64,000 nucleotides of DNA from Arthrobacter sp. StoSoilB5 (lineage in GTDB: Bacteria > Actinomycetota > Actinomycetes > Actinomycetales > Micrococcaceae): assembly GCF_019977235.1 (NCBI RefSeq), contig NZ_AP024646.1, positions 4,216,001 through 4,280,000 on the forward strand, read 5' to 3'. Positions 26,458-35,116 of this stretch are shown piece by piece (position 1 is the stretch's first letter; each line of letters opens with the position of its first letter). The notes under the pieces are model-generated. The model saw only the letters and a program-made list of their open reading frames with translations, was not told the origin of the DNA and made no database searches. The translations under genes and the position numbers were made by a program.

Positions 26458-27255
26458 ATGCCCTTCCCGGACAGACCGCCGTCGAACGCCCCCGGAGACC
26501 CTGGAGACACATCCGGGGTCCTTCACGACAAGCTCACAATCCCGGAACGATACGTTGCACCCCGGAGTCAAAAGGTCCTTTACGTCATCGCGGTTATCCT
26601 CGCGGTGGTCGGCGCCGGATCCTTCTTCCTCATCCTCGCCGAGGTAAAGCAAAAAATAGATCTGGCCACAGTTGATGAAACAGTCAGCTCGTGGTTCGTG
26701 AGCCAACGCTCGCCGGCGGCGACAACGATCATGGGTGTCCTTGCCACCATTTTTGGCCCCATAGTGATGCCCATCATCGTGGCGGCCGTGACCGGGATCT
26801 GGATAATCAGGGCGAGGAAACTCTGGCGCCCCCTCTTGCTGGCTGGCGCTATGCTGACCGGCTTGATCCTCGCCCAAGTCATTACGCGTTTGGTCGAACG
26901 GCCAAGACCGCCCATGGATCTCATGGTGCTCGGCGCTGACAGCACCTACTCCTTTCCCTCGGGCCACGTACTCGGCGCATCCGACTTCCTTCTGGTGGGA
27001 GCATTCCTCGTCTTTTCGCGGCGCCGCAGGATAGGTGCCGTTATTGGCGGCTTCAGTGCCGCCGTCGCAGGGATCGCCTCCCAGGCCATCAGCCGGCTCT
27101 ACCTGGGGTACCACTGGCTAACGGACGTCCTCGCTTCCGTCTCTTTGTCACTCATAGTGCTGGCCGCCGTGATTGCCTTGGACACATGGCGCACCACCAA
27201 GGCGCTGCCCGGGCCGGAAGAGATGGCTGCGAAAAAGCGCCCGCGGCCCGCATGA
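26458..27255 (+). CDS. PAP2 superfamily membrane phosphatase
   Basis: About 265 residues with roughly six membrane helices and all three PAP2 motifs: RLVERPRPP, the PSGH of YSFPSGHVLGAS, and SRLYLGYHWLTDVLAS. Such enzymes remove phosphate from phosphatidate, undecaprenyl diphosphate or related lipids; undecaprenyl recycling would fit but is not specific. ATG at 26458 is preferred over the in-frame GTG at 26437. It follows the LysR gene by 60 bases in the same direction. Its C-terminus is basic (KKRPRPA). Confidence 0.9.
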   Translation: MPFPDRPPSNAPGDPGDTSGVLHDKLTIPERYVAPRSQKVLYVIAVILAVVGAGSFFLILAEVKQKIDLATVDETVSSWFVSQRSPAATTIMGVLATIFGPIVMPIIVAAVTGIWIIRARKLWRPLLLAGAMLTGLILAQVITRLVERPRPPMDLMVLGADSTYSFPSGHVLGASDFLLVGAFLVFSRRRRIGAVIGGFSAAVAGIASQAISRLYLGYHWLTDVLASVSLSLIVLAAVIALDTWRTTKALPGPEEMAAKKRPRPA

Positions 27256-27316
27256 GGGATCGCTTCCCTTGGATGCTTGCCCTGAGTCCCGCTGCAAAGA
27301 CACGAGCTTCCGGAAC

Positions 27317-28132
27317 CTACAGCTTCGCCCAGCCTCCGCAGCCTTCTGTTATCAGCCTCTGGCCCCTGACCAACTTCACCACGGGGAACCCGCTCGTCAC
27401 AGCTCCTTCGGAGCTGTCACTACCGCTGCCCGGGCGCGTGATCTGCCAGTAGCAGGCGCCTGTAACTTCATTCATGGTTCGGTACGTTCCCGGGGCGATA
27501 TCCTTCCCAACAATCCACGTCCCATCTTGGATAGTCCCGTCTTGGATAGTCCCGTCTTGGATGGTGCTCGCAGGTCCCGGAGCAGCGGTAGCCGCCGAAT
27601 CACGGGCCGCTTCAGTTCCGGCAGCAATAACGCCCAGGAAAAGCGAGACCGCCCCGGCGACGGCAACCACTATCGCCGCCTGTTTACTTGGTAGCGCAGC
27701 CCAGGAGGGTCTCTTGAAAATGAGCGAATAGAGACCAGTGAGCAACGCTGCCAGGCCGATAAAGATCAGGATCGATTCGCCGTTGCCAGTCAGTGCATTG
27801 GCGAGGGCAAGTATGGCAAGCAATGCGCCCACGATCCAATAGGACGGACCCAAGCGCTTGTTGGAACCGCTGGACCAATTTTCCCGCGCAGGATTCTGTG
27901 GGAAGGGCGGGGGCCCGAAGCACGGAGGTTGGAAGGGCTGCTGGTAGTAGGGCTGGTACTGAAAAGGTGGCTGCTGGTACTGGTGTGGCGTCGGCGGAGC
28001 AGCGGGTGCCGCAAAGGGCTGCGACGACCAGTACGGAGGTGAGCCTGGCTGCGCGAAGGGCTGCGACTGTTGCAGCGGCCCCGCTGGCACGTCCGGCTGG
28101 CCGTAAGCCGGACCATCCGTGTCATTCGTCAT
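27317..28132 (-). CDS. Pro/Gln/Tyr-rich membrane protein of unknown function
   Basis: About 271 residues in three parts. A disordered N-terminus of about 85 residues is rich in Pro, Gln and Tyr (QYQPYYQQPFQPP type). Three hydrophobic helices follow at about 100-180. The extracytoplasmic C-terminal part contains WIVGKDIAPGTYRT and CYWQITRPGSGS, a short domain recurring in actinobacterial secreted proteins. Start ATG 28132 has GGGGGAA just upstream; a longer frame from 28144 lacks this. Between the helices and the C-terminal part, QDGTI is repeated three times by a 15-base tandem repeat. No function is recognised. Confidence 0.82.
   Translation of the reverse strand: MTNDTDGPAYGQPDVPAGPLQQSQPFAQPGSPPYWSSQPFAAPAAPPTPHQYQQPPFQYQPYYQQPFQPPCFGPPPFPQNPARENWSSGSNKRLGPSYWIVGALLAILALANALTGNGESILIFIGLAALLTGLYSLIFKRPSWAALPSKQAAIVVAVAGAVSLFLGVIAAGTEAARDSAATAAPGPASTIQDGTIQDGTIQDGTWIVGKDIAPGTYRTMNEVTGACYWQITRPGSGSDSSEGAVTSGFPVVKLVRGQRLITEGCGGWAKL
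27526..27564. repeat. 15-bp tandem repeat inside coding region
   Basis: CTTGGATAGTCCCGT occurs twice in perfect tandem (27526-27540, 27541-27555) and a third copy is partial (27556-27564). On the minus strand it codes TIQDG repeats in the linker ahead of the extracytoplasmic domain. In-frame copy changes would only lengthen the linker. Confidence 0.9.
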
Positions 28133-28357
28133 CAATTCCCCCAATGAAAGTTACCGGCATGGCGCGTTCCTCGGCAGCTGGCACGACTACGCATCAGACT
28201 ACGACATCGGGTCCGAACATCGTGGGCATTCCGGGACATCTTCCGGGCATGCCCGAACGCAATTGTCCTACCGACCGAAAAGGCGCAACGCCTAAACTGA
28301 GGAGGCACGAAGCAATCACGGTATGCGGGTTGTACGTGCTTAGGAACGGAGAGCGCC

Positions 28358-28501
28358 ATGCTCAAGATGCTCATGTGCAAACTGAACTTGAGTCACGCCT
28401 GGCATGTGGAGTCGGCAGAAGATGGCAGCGGTCGTTATAGACGCTGCACCCGTTGCGGTAAATACGATCGGGACTGGGACGGTAGCGGCTTTATGCACTG
28501 A
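28358..28501 (+). CDS. Small cysteine-knuckle protein, 47 residues
   Basis: ATG at 28358, preceded by GGAGAG, opens a 48-codon frame ending in TGA at 28501. The product contains MCKLNLSHAWHVE, then GRYRRCTRCGKYDRDWDGSG and ends FMH. The CTRCGK knuckle, with Cys7, His13 and His16 available upstream, looks like a minimal metal-binding fold. Similar small proteins with an N-terminal MCK...H.W and a CxRCG knuckle are common in Arthrobacter genomes and phages, though none has an assigned role. It stands alone between a minus-strand membrane protein and the minus-strand histidine kinase; its stop lies five bases from the kinase stop. Confidence 0.7.
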   Translation: MLKMLMCKLNLSHAWHVESAEDGSGRYRRCTRCGKYDRDWDGSGFMH

Positions 28502-28506
28502 ACGGC

Positions 28507-30186
28507 CTATGCCTTCATGTTCTCCTGGGATGGGGTGGCCGGAAGCGAAACCGTAAAGGTGCTGCCTCTTCCCGGTTTACTGGTGCACGTGATGCTGCCG
28601 CCGTGTCGTTCCACAATGGACTTTGTGATGGACAGTCCAAGGCCAACCCCTGGAATCGCGGCCTGGCGGGCAGCGCCGGTCCGGAAGAAGCGTGTGAAAA
28701 TCTTGGAGGTCTCCTCCGTGGTCATGCCCATGCCGGTATCTTGAACTTCCAGCTGGATCCATCCGTCGTTCCGAGCCGCCCGCACGGTAACCCGTCCGCC
28801 ACCTGGCGAGTATTTGATGGCATTGGACACGAGGTTATCCAGGGCCTGTCCCAGCCTCAACGGATCTGCATCAGCCCACAGTGGTGAAGGTACATCGGCC
28901 ACGAGGCCCACATTCGCAAAATCCGCCTGCGCATGGGCTGAGACCAAGCTGTTTTCAACCAGGCCCGCAACGTCAGTACGCCGTAAGTGGATGCTCTCCA
29001 CTGCGGCGGCGGACATGAGCAGATCATCCACCAAGACGCGGAGCCGCTCGGCGTTGCGCTCGGCGACTTCCAATCGGGTGGTTGCCCTATCGGAAAGCTC
29101 TTCATCCCCACGGAGCACCAGGTCCAGGTTGCCCAGGATCGAGGTCAGCGGGGATCCGAATTCGTGCGAGACATTGGCAACCAGTTCGTCCTTGGCCGCG
29201 AGGGCCTGAACGACGTCGGTCACGTCTCGGAACACAATGACGGCACCGCCGAACCCTTCGTCCACGCCATATTTCATGCTGCGAGCGGCGGTCGAAATGG
29301 CCCGCTGTTCGGCTCCTGTACCGAACCACACGAGGTAATCGGAATATGTTTCACCCTGGACTGCCCTTTGAACAGGGCTCTTTTCCGGTGGAAGTGGCGT
29401 CAGCCGGTCTTGGCCAAAGATCAGGACTTCGTCCTTTGCAGGAGCTGCGCCGGTCCGGGCCGGAGTTGCCACGCGATGGAATTCTTTTTGTTGGGTGTTG
29501 GTCAAAAGCGTCTCGCCCTTGGAATCGACGGCGACAATTCCGACGTCGATCGTGTCCAGGATTGTCGCAAGCAGCATTTCGCGGTCCCTGCTGGCCGCAA
29601 GCAATTGGCGCAGGGCTTGGTCGCGCTGTCTGACTCGCTGTTGCTGAATCCGGGCATTCGAGCCGGAGAGCCGGATGGTGATTGCCACCGCCAACATCAC
29701 CAGAGGCAAGACGGTAACCGAGAACATGTCGGAGGACGGCGGCTTAGGCAGGTGCGAAATGAAGGGTGGGAGTGCAATGACCAGAGGACCCATGAAACTG
29801 ATAATGAGGCTGGACCTGGTTCGCAGACCCGAGGCGGATAACCAGATCACGGGAAAAAGCGCGAGCACCCCAAGGCCTGGTAGAGAGCCGTAGGCACCAC
29901 TTCGCGTGAATGCGAGGGCAACCAGATCCAGAACGGGGATGGCCAGGCTTGCGCCCGGCGAGAGCCGCTCCCAAGGTAGCAGGAAGCAACTCAGGAAAAG
30001 GATCCCATGCATGAGGATCCCGGTGACAAATAACCCGTTCTGAATGAGATTTGGCCAGAGGGCCGGGGCAGAGACGAACAATGCTGCAACTACCAGAGTC
30101 AAAGGCAATTCGCAGACGGCTACCCGGGCTCTGGGCGTGAGTTTCCTGAAGATTCGGGCGGCTGTGCGAAGCAAAGGCTGCTCAGT
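28507..30186 (-). CDS. Membrane sensor histidine kinase with PAS-like domain
   Basis: About 559 residues. An N-terminal sensor of roughly six helices (CELPLTLVVAALF to VMLAVAITIRL) is followed by a coiled segment, a PAS-like domain (about 205-330), HisKA with H-box ANVSHEFGSPLTSILG (His341 in this numbering) and HATPase_c with DNLVSNAIKYSP, DTGMGM and GVGLGLSITKSIVERHGG. The frame is open to GTG 30300, but TTG 30186 has AAGGA seven bases upstream and gives an N-terminus matching the length of its paralogue at 39765, so 30186 is preferred. The H-box has Phe-Gly-Ser where Leu-Arg-Thr is usual. It is divergent from the response regulator at 30404, its likely partner. Confidence 0.9.
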   Translation of the reverse strand, partial: TEQPLLRTAARIFRKLTPRARVAVCELPLTLVVAALFVSAPALWPNLIQNGLFVTGILMHGILFLSCFLLPWERLSPGASLAIPVLDLVALAFTRSGAYGSLPGLGVLALFPVIWLSASGLRTRSSLIISFMGPLVIALPPFISHLPKPPSSDMFSVTVLPLVMLAVAITIRLSGSNARIQQQRVRQRDQALRQLLAASRDREMLLATILDTIDVGIVAVDSKGETLLTNTQQKEFHRVATPARTGAAPAKDEVLIFGQDRLTPLPPEKSPVQRAVQGETYSDYLVWFGTGAEQRAISTAARSMKYGVDEGFGGAVIVFRDVTDVVQALAAKDELVANVSHEFGSPLTSILGNLDLVLRGDEELSDRATTRLEVAERNAERLRVLVDDLLMSAAAVESIHLRRTDVAGLVENSLVSAHAQADFANVGLVADVPSPLWADADPLRLGQALDNLVSNAIKYSPGGGRVTVRAARNDGWIQLEVQDTGMGMTTEETSKIFTRFFRTGAARQAAIPGVGLGLSITKSIVERHGGSITCTSKPGRGSTFTVSLPATPSQENMKA

Positions 30187-30403
30187 CAAGGCAGAGTCCT
30201 TCGTTGGGGGGACACGGACCAAATATCGTTTCGCGCCGATTCCGGGAAGAGCAGGGGGCGGAGCGTAAAACCGGAACGTTGGGAACGGCACATATTTCAC
30301 ATATTAGGTGCTATAAAACTGGAATGCTTGTATCGTACGTATTGGGTGACGCTTCCCGCTTTGCGCTGGGCTTGCGGGGATGTGCGCCGACTCGAGGGAA
30401 TCA

Positions 30404-31177
30404 ATGAGCGAGCCTGGGGTTGCTGTAGTCATTGAGGATGATGAAGACGTCCGGAACTTGGTGGGCGCCATCCTGAGAGAGGCGGGATTTGTAGTCCATT
30501 CCGCCGCGACTGGACGCGAAGGCGTCGAGGTTGTCCGACATCATCAAGCCGTGGCGGTGACACTGGACGTCGGGCTTCCTGACATGGATGGCCATGAGGT
30601 TTTGCGGCGAATCCGGCAATTCAGTGATGCGTATGTTGTCATGCTCACTGCGCGCCGCGATGAACCGGACACACTGACCGCTTTCCTGACGGGTGCCGAC
30701 GACTATGTAAAGAAACCATTTCTGCCGCGCGAGCTAAGAGCAAGGGTCACAGCGATGATGCGGCGGCCCCGCATGGGAACTGGGCTTTCTTTGCCCGAAG
30801 AAGCCGCCAGCAGTGGTTTAGTCCGTTCAAATGGACGGCATGACGCCCTCATTGAACACAATGGATTGTCCTTAAACTACAAGTCCCGGGCTGTTGCCCT
30901 TGATGGTTCTCCCCTGACTTTGACCAGAAGTGAATTCGATCTGCTGTTGGATTTGCTTCGAAACCCGGAGGAAGTGCGGACAAGGGCTGACTTGGTTCGT
31001 GCTGCCCGTGGTGACTATTACGACGACGACGCTTATATCAGCGAGGCCGACGAACGGGCTGTTGAGACTCACATCGGCAATCTTCGCCGAAAGCTGCATG
31101 AAGATTCACAAAATCCCAGGTTTCTGCAGACGATCCGGGGAGTCGGCTATCGGCTGGCCCCAAAAAGACCGGATTAG
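30404..31177 (+). CDS. OmpR/PhoB-type response regulator
   Basis: A 257-residue two-domain regulator. The receiver domain has the acidic pair EDD at 11-13, phosphoacceptor Asp55 in LDVGLPDMDG, and the conserved Lys in ADDYVKKPF. After a 40-residue linker comes a winged-helix DNA-binding domain (LTRSEFDLLLDLLRNP, ETHIGNLRRKLHED, TIRGVGYRL). ATG 30404 after GAGGGA is the start; the frame extends 24 bases upstream. The DNA-binding domain has an extra acidic insert (YYDDDAYISEADERA) before the recognition helix. It probably forms a two-component system with the divergent kinase. Confidence 0.95.
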   Translation: MSEPGVAVVIEDDEDVRNLVGAILREAGFVVHSAATGREGVEVVRHHQAVAVTLDVGLPDMDGHEVLRRIRQFSDAYVVMLTARRDEPDTLTAFLTGADDYVKKPFLPRELRARVTAMMRRPRMGTGLSLPEEAASSGLVRSNGRHDALIEHNGLSLNYKSRAVALDGSPLTLTRSEFDLLLDLLRNPEEVRTRADLVRAARGDYYDDDAYISEADERAVETHIGNLRRKLHEDSQNPRFLQTIRGVGYRLAPKRPD

Positions 31178-31647
31178 GAGATAGGATCCGGTTCCGGACT
31201 TTCATTCCTCAGTACGTAGCTTTCCCTTAACTCCTTGACCGTGCGCTGACCACAGTCGGCAATGTCATTCAGGAGAGGCTGGGCATCGCGTAATTCACCG
31301 TTCAGAATATGTTCCTCAAGTTGGGCTGCGAGAACCGAAAGGCGAACGCCGCCCACCATGGCGGAAGAGGTCCTGAGGCTCAGGATCGTGTCCAGGGCTG
31401 CCGCTTCGTCACCACGCTCGACGGCGGCAGCGAGGGCTTCGTACCGTACTCGCCAGAGCCTCGCAAAGTCGCTTGCAAAAATGCGCGCTGTGCGCGGATC
31501 GCCCACCTGATCTTCCAACAGTTGGAATTCGGCGAGGTCCAGTATCGGCCGCCTGCTGGCGGCGGGCATCCATGGGGAGCCCTTCGCCGGGCCGGTACGG
31601 TCGGAGTCCCCACGCTCGTCGACCTCGCTGAAATCTGAACTGAACAT
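31174..31647 (-). CDS. Hpt-like four-helix protein apparently lacking the phosphoacceptor His
   Basis: A 157-residue helical protein. The segment AALDTILSLRTSSAMVGGVRLSVLAAQLE aligns with the Hpt core (typically AHSLKSSSANVGA-LA-LAAxLE), but the position of the phosphorylated histidine is Leu. The N-terminal 35 residues are polar and low in structure. It overlaps the convergent response regulator gene by four bases and lies 118 bases downstream of tadC in the same direction. It could be a binding partner or inhibitor in the phosphorelay rather than a phosphate carrier. The domain call rests on this one motif and helix pattern. Confidence 0.65.
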   Translation of the reverse strand: MFSSDFSEVDERGDSDRTGPAKGSPWMPAASRRPILDLAEFQLLEDQVGDPRTARIFASDFARLWRVRYEALAAAVERGDEAAALDTILSLRTSSAMVGGVRLSVLAAQLEEHILNGELRDAQPLLNDIADCGQRTVKELRESYVLRNESPEPDPIS

Positions 31648-31765
31648 AACTCGATGCTACTTCCTGAACTCAGATTTAAACCGATCTTGTGCTGATCTTG
31701 AGCAAATCCTTAGCCCCTCCTGATTTGTTGAGTTTCTTCTTATTACGCAAATTGAGCACGCTGGT

Positions 31766-32650
31766 TCATCCACCACTGAGCGTCGTTATGGTGTTGATGA
31801 CTGCGGGACCCAGGATGGCAATAAACAAGACCGGAAAGATGAAGAACAGCAAGGGAAAGAGAATTGTTACCGGAAGCTTCATTGCCTTCTCTTCCGCCCG
31901 CTGGCGGCGCTTAACCCTCATGACCTTCGCCTGGACCTTGAGGACGCGGCTAATGGCAATCCCGTAGGTGTCTGCCTGTATAACCGCCTGCACAAAGCTT
32001 CGGAGTTCAGGAATATTGGTCCGTTGTGCCAAGGCAAGATAGGACTCGCGCCGGCTCCGACCAACCTGCATGTCCTGGAGTGTCCGCACAAGCTCCTCCG
32101 CCAGCGGTCCCTTGCCGTTTTCTCCCGCGCGAGCCATGGCTCCTTCGAAGCCCAAGCCGGCCTCGACGGAAATGAGCATTTGATCCATGGTGTTGGCGAG
32201 TTCCAGCTGTATCTTCTTCTGCCGTTCCTGACCTTTGCTGTAAAGCATCAGGTCCGGAATGAAATATCCCAGCAGGACAACAAAGATTCCCACAAGCTTG
32301 ATGAGTCCACTCTGGCTGCTGGTAGTGATAAACAAACCGAAAATTGCACCGAGAAGGCCAAGCGCCGGCTTGGCTGCGAGGACTCGGCCAAGCGGGAGCG
32401 AGGCGGGACGCCCGGCCAACGACAGTAGTCTGTCCAGTTTCTGGACGTAACTTCCAGGGGTAAGCCTGTAGCCCAGGCGCTCCAAAGCCCCGCTCTTGCT
32501 TTGTTGCTCCACCTCAATGGCGATTTGACCCCGCGAGAGCAGCTCGCGGACTGCACGCGGCGTTCTACGATCAGCTGAAAGAAGGGACCACGCGAAATAC
32601 GCACTCGGCAGGGGAACGAGCAATAAGGATAAAAGCAGGAAAGGGTGCAA
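31766..32650 (-). CDS. tadC: Tad pilus inner-membrane platform protein TadC
   Basis: This 294-residue protein carries the T2SF domain (PF00482) in the middle (LANTMDQMLISVEAGLGFEGAMARA, RSFVQAVIQADTYGIAISRVL) with two N-terminal and two C-terminal membrane helices. With TadB it forms the platform on which the ATPase acts to build the Flp pilus. TTG 32650 is the start, preceded by GAGGTGA that overlaps the tadB stop. It is the last gene of the tad operon, or the last but one if the Hpt-like gene is included. Confidence 0.93.
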   Translation of the reverse strand: MHPFLLLSLLLVPLPSAYFAWSLLSADRRTPRAVRELLSRGQIAIEVEQQSKSGALERLGYRLTPGSYVQKLDRLLSLAGRPASLPLGRVLAAKPALGLLGAIFGLFITTSSQSGLIKLVGIFVVLLGYFIPDLMLYSKGQERQKKIQLELANTMDQMLISVEAGLGFEGAMARAGENGKGPLAEELVRTLQDMQVGRSRRESYLALAQRTNIPELRSFVQAVIQADTYGIAISRVLKVQAKVMRVKRRQRAEEKAMKLPVTILFPLLFFIFPVLFIAILGPAVINTITTLSGG

Positions 32651-32658
32651 GGTTCACC

Positions 32659-33591
32659 TCAAAACTTCAAGTCGATGATTTTGCGCATCCACAGACCACC
32701 AATGGTCATAAAGATGAGGGAAGCGGCAATCATGCCCCAACCGAGCGGATTCGTGAACATCACATTCATATAGCCGGGGTTGACGATCATGAGCATGATG
32801 ACGATTCCCACCGGAAGAGCCATCAGAATGTAGGCGGAAAACTTTCCCTCTGCAGCGAGGGACTTGATGTGTCCTTTGATCTCGCTGCGTTCTCGAATGG
32901 TGTCGTTCACCTGGTCCAGCACGTCAGCAAGGTTCCCGCCCACCTCGCGGTTGATCTGGATCGCCTGGGCTATCCACACGAAATCCTCGTTCCGCATTCT
33001 CTCCGCAGTATCGTTCAGGGAGGCTTGCAAGTCCCTTCCCAGACTTGTCTCCGTGATGACCCTGCGCATTTCTTCGGATGTGGGGCTGACCGATTCCGTA
33101 GCAGCGGCATCGATGGCGCGCAGGATGCTGTGGCCAGCCCGTAGGCCACCGGAAAGCAACTGGAGTGTATCGCCAAGCTGATCATCGAACTTGTCACGCC
33201 GTTTGCCCGCCCGGAACTTCAGGACCAGCCGGGCCACGAAGGGTGCCAAAACACTGAGGAGAATGGCACCGATAATGCCGCCGACAACCAGCCCAATCAA
33301 AGCGCCTACCACCGCGCCTGCAATCACCAGGACAACGAAATCCGCCTGGCTCATTCGCACGCCGGCATTGTCCAGCTCTTCGCGGTTGAAAAGCCGCACG
33401 TTTCGCTGTGTCAGCACACGATGAAGCGCATCAGTTGTGGACCCGGTAAATCGAGTCAAGTGGGAACCTGGACCCAACTGGTAGGGCCTCCTCCGGTCCA
33501 AGGGGACCTCGGGAGCCTTTGGCAGAATAACAGCTACCCCGAAGAGCACGATGGCTGAGAGCATAAGGGCCAGTCCCGTGAAAAGCATCAT
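32659..33591 (-). CDS. tadB: Tad pilus inner-membrane platform protein TadB
   Basis: 310 residues; a membrane helix at the N-terminus, two at about 85-125, then a T2SF domain (LGDTLQLLSGGLRAGHSILRAID, VWIAQAIQINREVGGNLADVLDQV) and two C-terminal helices. It pairs with TadC downstream, seven to eight bases separating each junction. The GG-LA-L-x-x motif expected in T2SF domains is present. Start ATG 33591 lies seven bases after the tadA stop. Confidence 0.94.
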   Translation of the reverse strand: MMLFTGLALMLSAIVLFGVAVILPKAPEVPLDRRRPYQLGPGSHLTRFTGSTTDALHRVLTQRNVRLFNREELDNAGVRMSQADFVVLVIAGAVVGALIGLVVGGIIGAILLSVLAPFVARLVLKFRAGKRRDKFDDQLGDTLQLLSGGLRAGHSILRAIDAAATESVSPTSEEMRRVITETSLGRDLQASLNDTAERMRNEDFVWIAQAIQINREVGGNLADVLDQVNDTIRERSEIKGHIKSLAAEGKFSAYILMALPVGIVIMLMIVNPGYMNVMFTNPLGWGMIAASLIFMTIGGLWMRKIIDLKF

Positions 33592-33598
33592 GGTGCAC

Positions 33599-35116
33599 TC
33601 ACGTCCTTGGCGTCGACGTCAGCGGAGCGGCAAAAAGCTCGGGAGATACATGAATGCCCAGATCCGTGAAGCGATCGATGAATCGTGGACGGATACCCGT
33701 AGATACCGGCCTGCCAAGGAACATCCCGTGGGCATCGACCCCGGCCGAATAGTCGAAAACAAAGGCGTCCTGGAGGGTGACGATATCGCCCTCCATGCCT
33801 TGAACCTCAGTCACATGGGTGATGCGTCGCGTTCCGTCACGGAGACGTGAAATTTGGATGATGAGATTCACGGCGGACGCGATCTGTTCACGGATTGCGC
33901 GCAATGGCAGGTCCATACCAGCCATAAGAACCAGTGTTTCAAGCCTGGCCACGGCGTCCCGGGGAGAATTCGAGTGCACAGTTGAAAGGGACCCGTCGTG
34001 CCCGGTGTTCATGGCTTGCAGCATGTCCAGCGACTCTCCCCCACGGACCTCGCCCACTACGATCCTGTCCGGCCGCATACGGAGGGAGTTCCGGAGCAGT
34101 TCCCGGATAGTAACCTCGCCCTTGCCCTCTGTGTTCGGTGGCCGGCTCTCGAGCCTGACCACGTGCTGTTGTTGGATCTGCAGTTCCACTGCATCCTCAA
34201 TGGTGACAATCCGGTTGTCCTCAGGAATAAAGGAAGACAGGACGTTCAACAGCGTGGTTTTACCGGTTCCCGTACCGCCGGAAACAATAATGTTCAGTTT
34301 CGCTTTGACACAGGCGTTCAGGAGTTCGGCAATTTCAGGGGTAAGCGTGCCAAAATCGATCAGATTCCTGATGGTCAAGGGCACTTTGCTGAATTTCCGG
34401 ATTGTCAGGGATGAACCGCCAACGGCAAGCGGCGGAATCACGGCGTTGACGCGCGAGCCGTCCTCCAACCGCGCATCGACCAGTGGGGATGACTCGTCGA
34501 TCCGGCGCCCCACTTTGGAGACGATTCGTTCGATAACTCTTCTCAGATGATCTTCCGAGCTGAACCCGGAATCAGTGAGCGTTAGCTTGCCTCGCCGTTC
34601 CACGTAAATCTGGTCCATCCTGTTGACCATGATCTCCGTGACCTCCGGATCATCCAACAGGCGTTGCAGTGGCCCGTAGCCCAGGACGTCGTCGGCCACA
34701 TCCGCCACAAGCCGACTGCGCTCCTCAGGAGAGAGCGGCACCTGCTCAGAGTCGATGATCCTGGTCAGCTCTTCCCGGGCAGCCGTCCGCAGCTCCTGCT
34801 CACTCAACGTTGAGTCGTTGAACCGCGCCCCCAGGCGCTCGAACAATGCGGTTGCTGCCCTTCGCTTCAGGGCAGCGAAGGCGTCCACGGGCTGCTGGGC
34901 CTTTGGCCTCGGAGCGTCCGGATGATCTGCCAGTTTCACCGAAGAGTGAGGTTTTACCGCGACCGTGGCCTTCGCCTGGAGGTTTGGCTTAGCCTGCTGT
35001 GCTGCCTGCGCGAAGGTGGGTTTCGTCGTCGTGAGTGGCTTTGGTCCTTGTCCAAGGGCAGCCGCTGAACCCGCGGATTTTTCCTCGGCGTCGTGCAAGC
35101 GTTCAGACAGCTTCAC
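33599..35116 (-). CDS. tadA: Tad pilus assembly ATPase TadA/CpaF
   Basis: About 505 residues. An Ala/Lys/Pro-rich N-terminal extension (first 75 residues) precedes the VirB11/T2SE-like ATPase: Walker A GGTGTGKT near 280-287, Asp and His boxes, and Walker B RIVVGEVRGGE near 351-361. It powers Flp pilin polymerisation. The start is set at GTG 35116 because it forms a GTGA overlap with the tadZ stop and has AGGGTGG upstream; the frame is open to GTG 35164. The motif LGYGPLQRLLDDPEVTEIMVN marks the CpaF N-terminal domain. Confidence 0.95.
   Translation of the reverse strand: MKLSERLHDAEEKSAGSAAALGQGPKPLTTTKPTFAQAAQQAKPNLQAKATVAVKPHSSVKLADHPDAPRPKAQQPVDAFAALKRRAATALFERLGARFNDSTLSEQELRTAAREELTRIIDSEQVPLSPEERSRLVADVADDVLGYGPLQRLLDDPEVTEIMVNRMDQIYVERRGKLTLTDSGFSSEDHLRRVIERIVSKVGRRIDESSPLVDARLEDGSRVNAVIPPLAVGGSSLTIRKFSKVPLTIRNLIDFGTLTPEIAELLNACVKAKLNIIVSGGTGTGKTTLLNVLSSFIPEDNRIVTIEDAVELQIQQQHVVRLESRPPNTEGKGEVTIRELLRNSLRMRPDRIVVGEVRGGESLDMLQAMNTGHDGSLSTVHSNSPRDAVARLETLVLMAGMDLPLRAIREQIASAVNLIIQISRLRDGTRRITHVTEVQGMEGDIVTLQDAFVFDYSAGVDAHGMFLGRPVSTGIRPRFIDRFTDLGIHVSPELFAAPLTSTPRT

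Noticed and set aside
25483..27114. 543-codon minus-strand frame covering the LysR and PAP2 genes
   Set aside because: It lies opposite two well-supported genes and its translation is Asp/Gly/His-rich nonsense typical of antisense frames in high-GC DNA.
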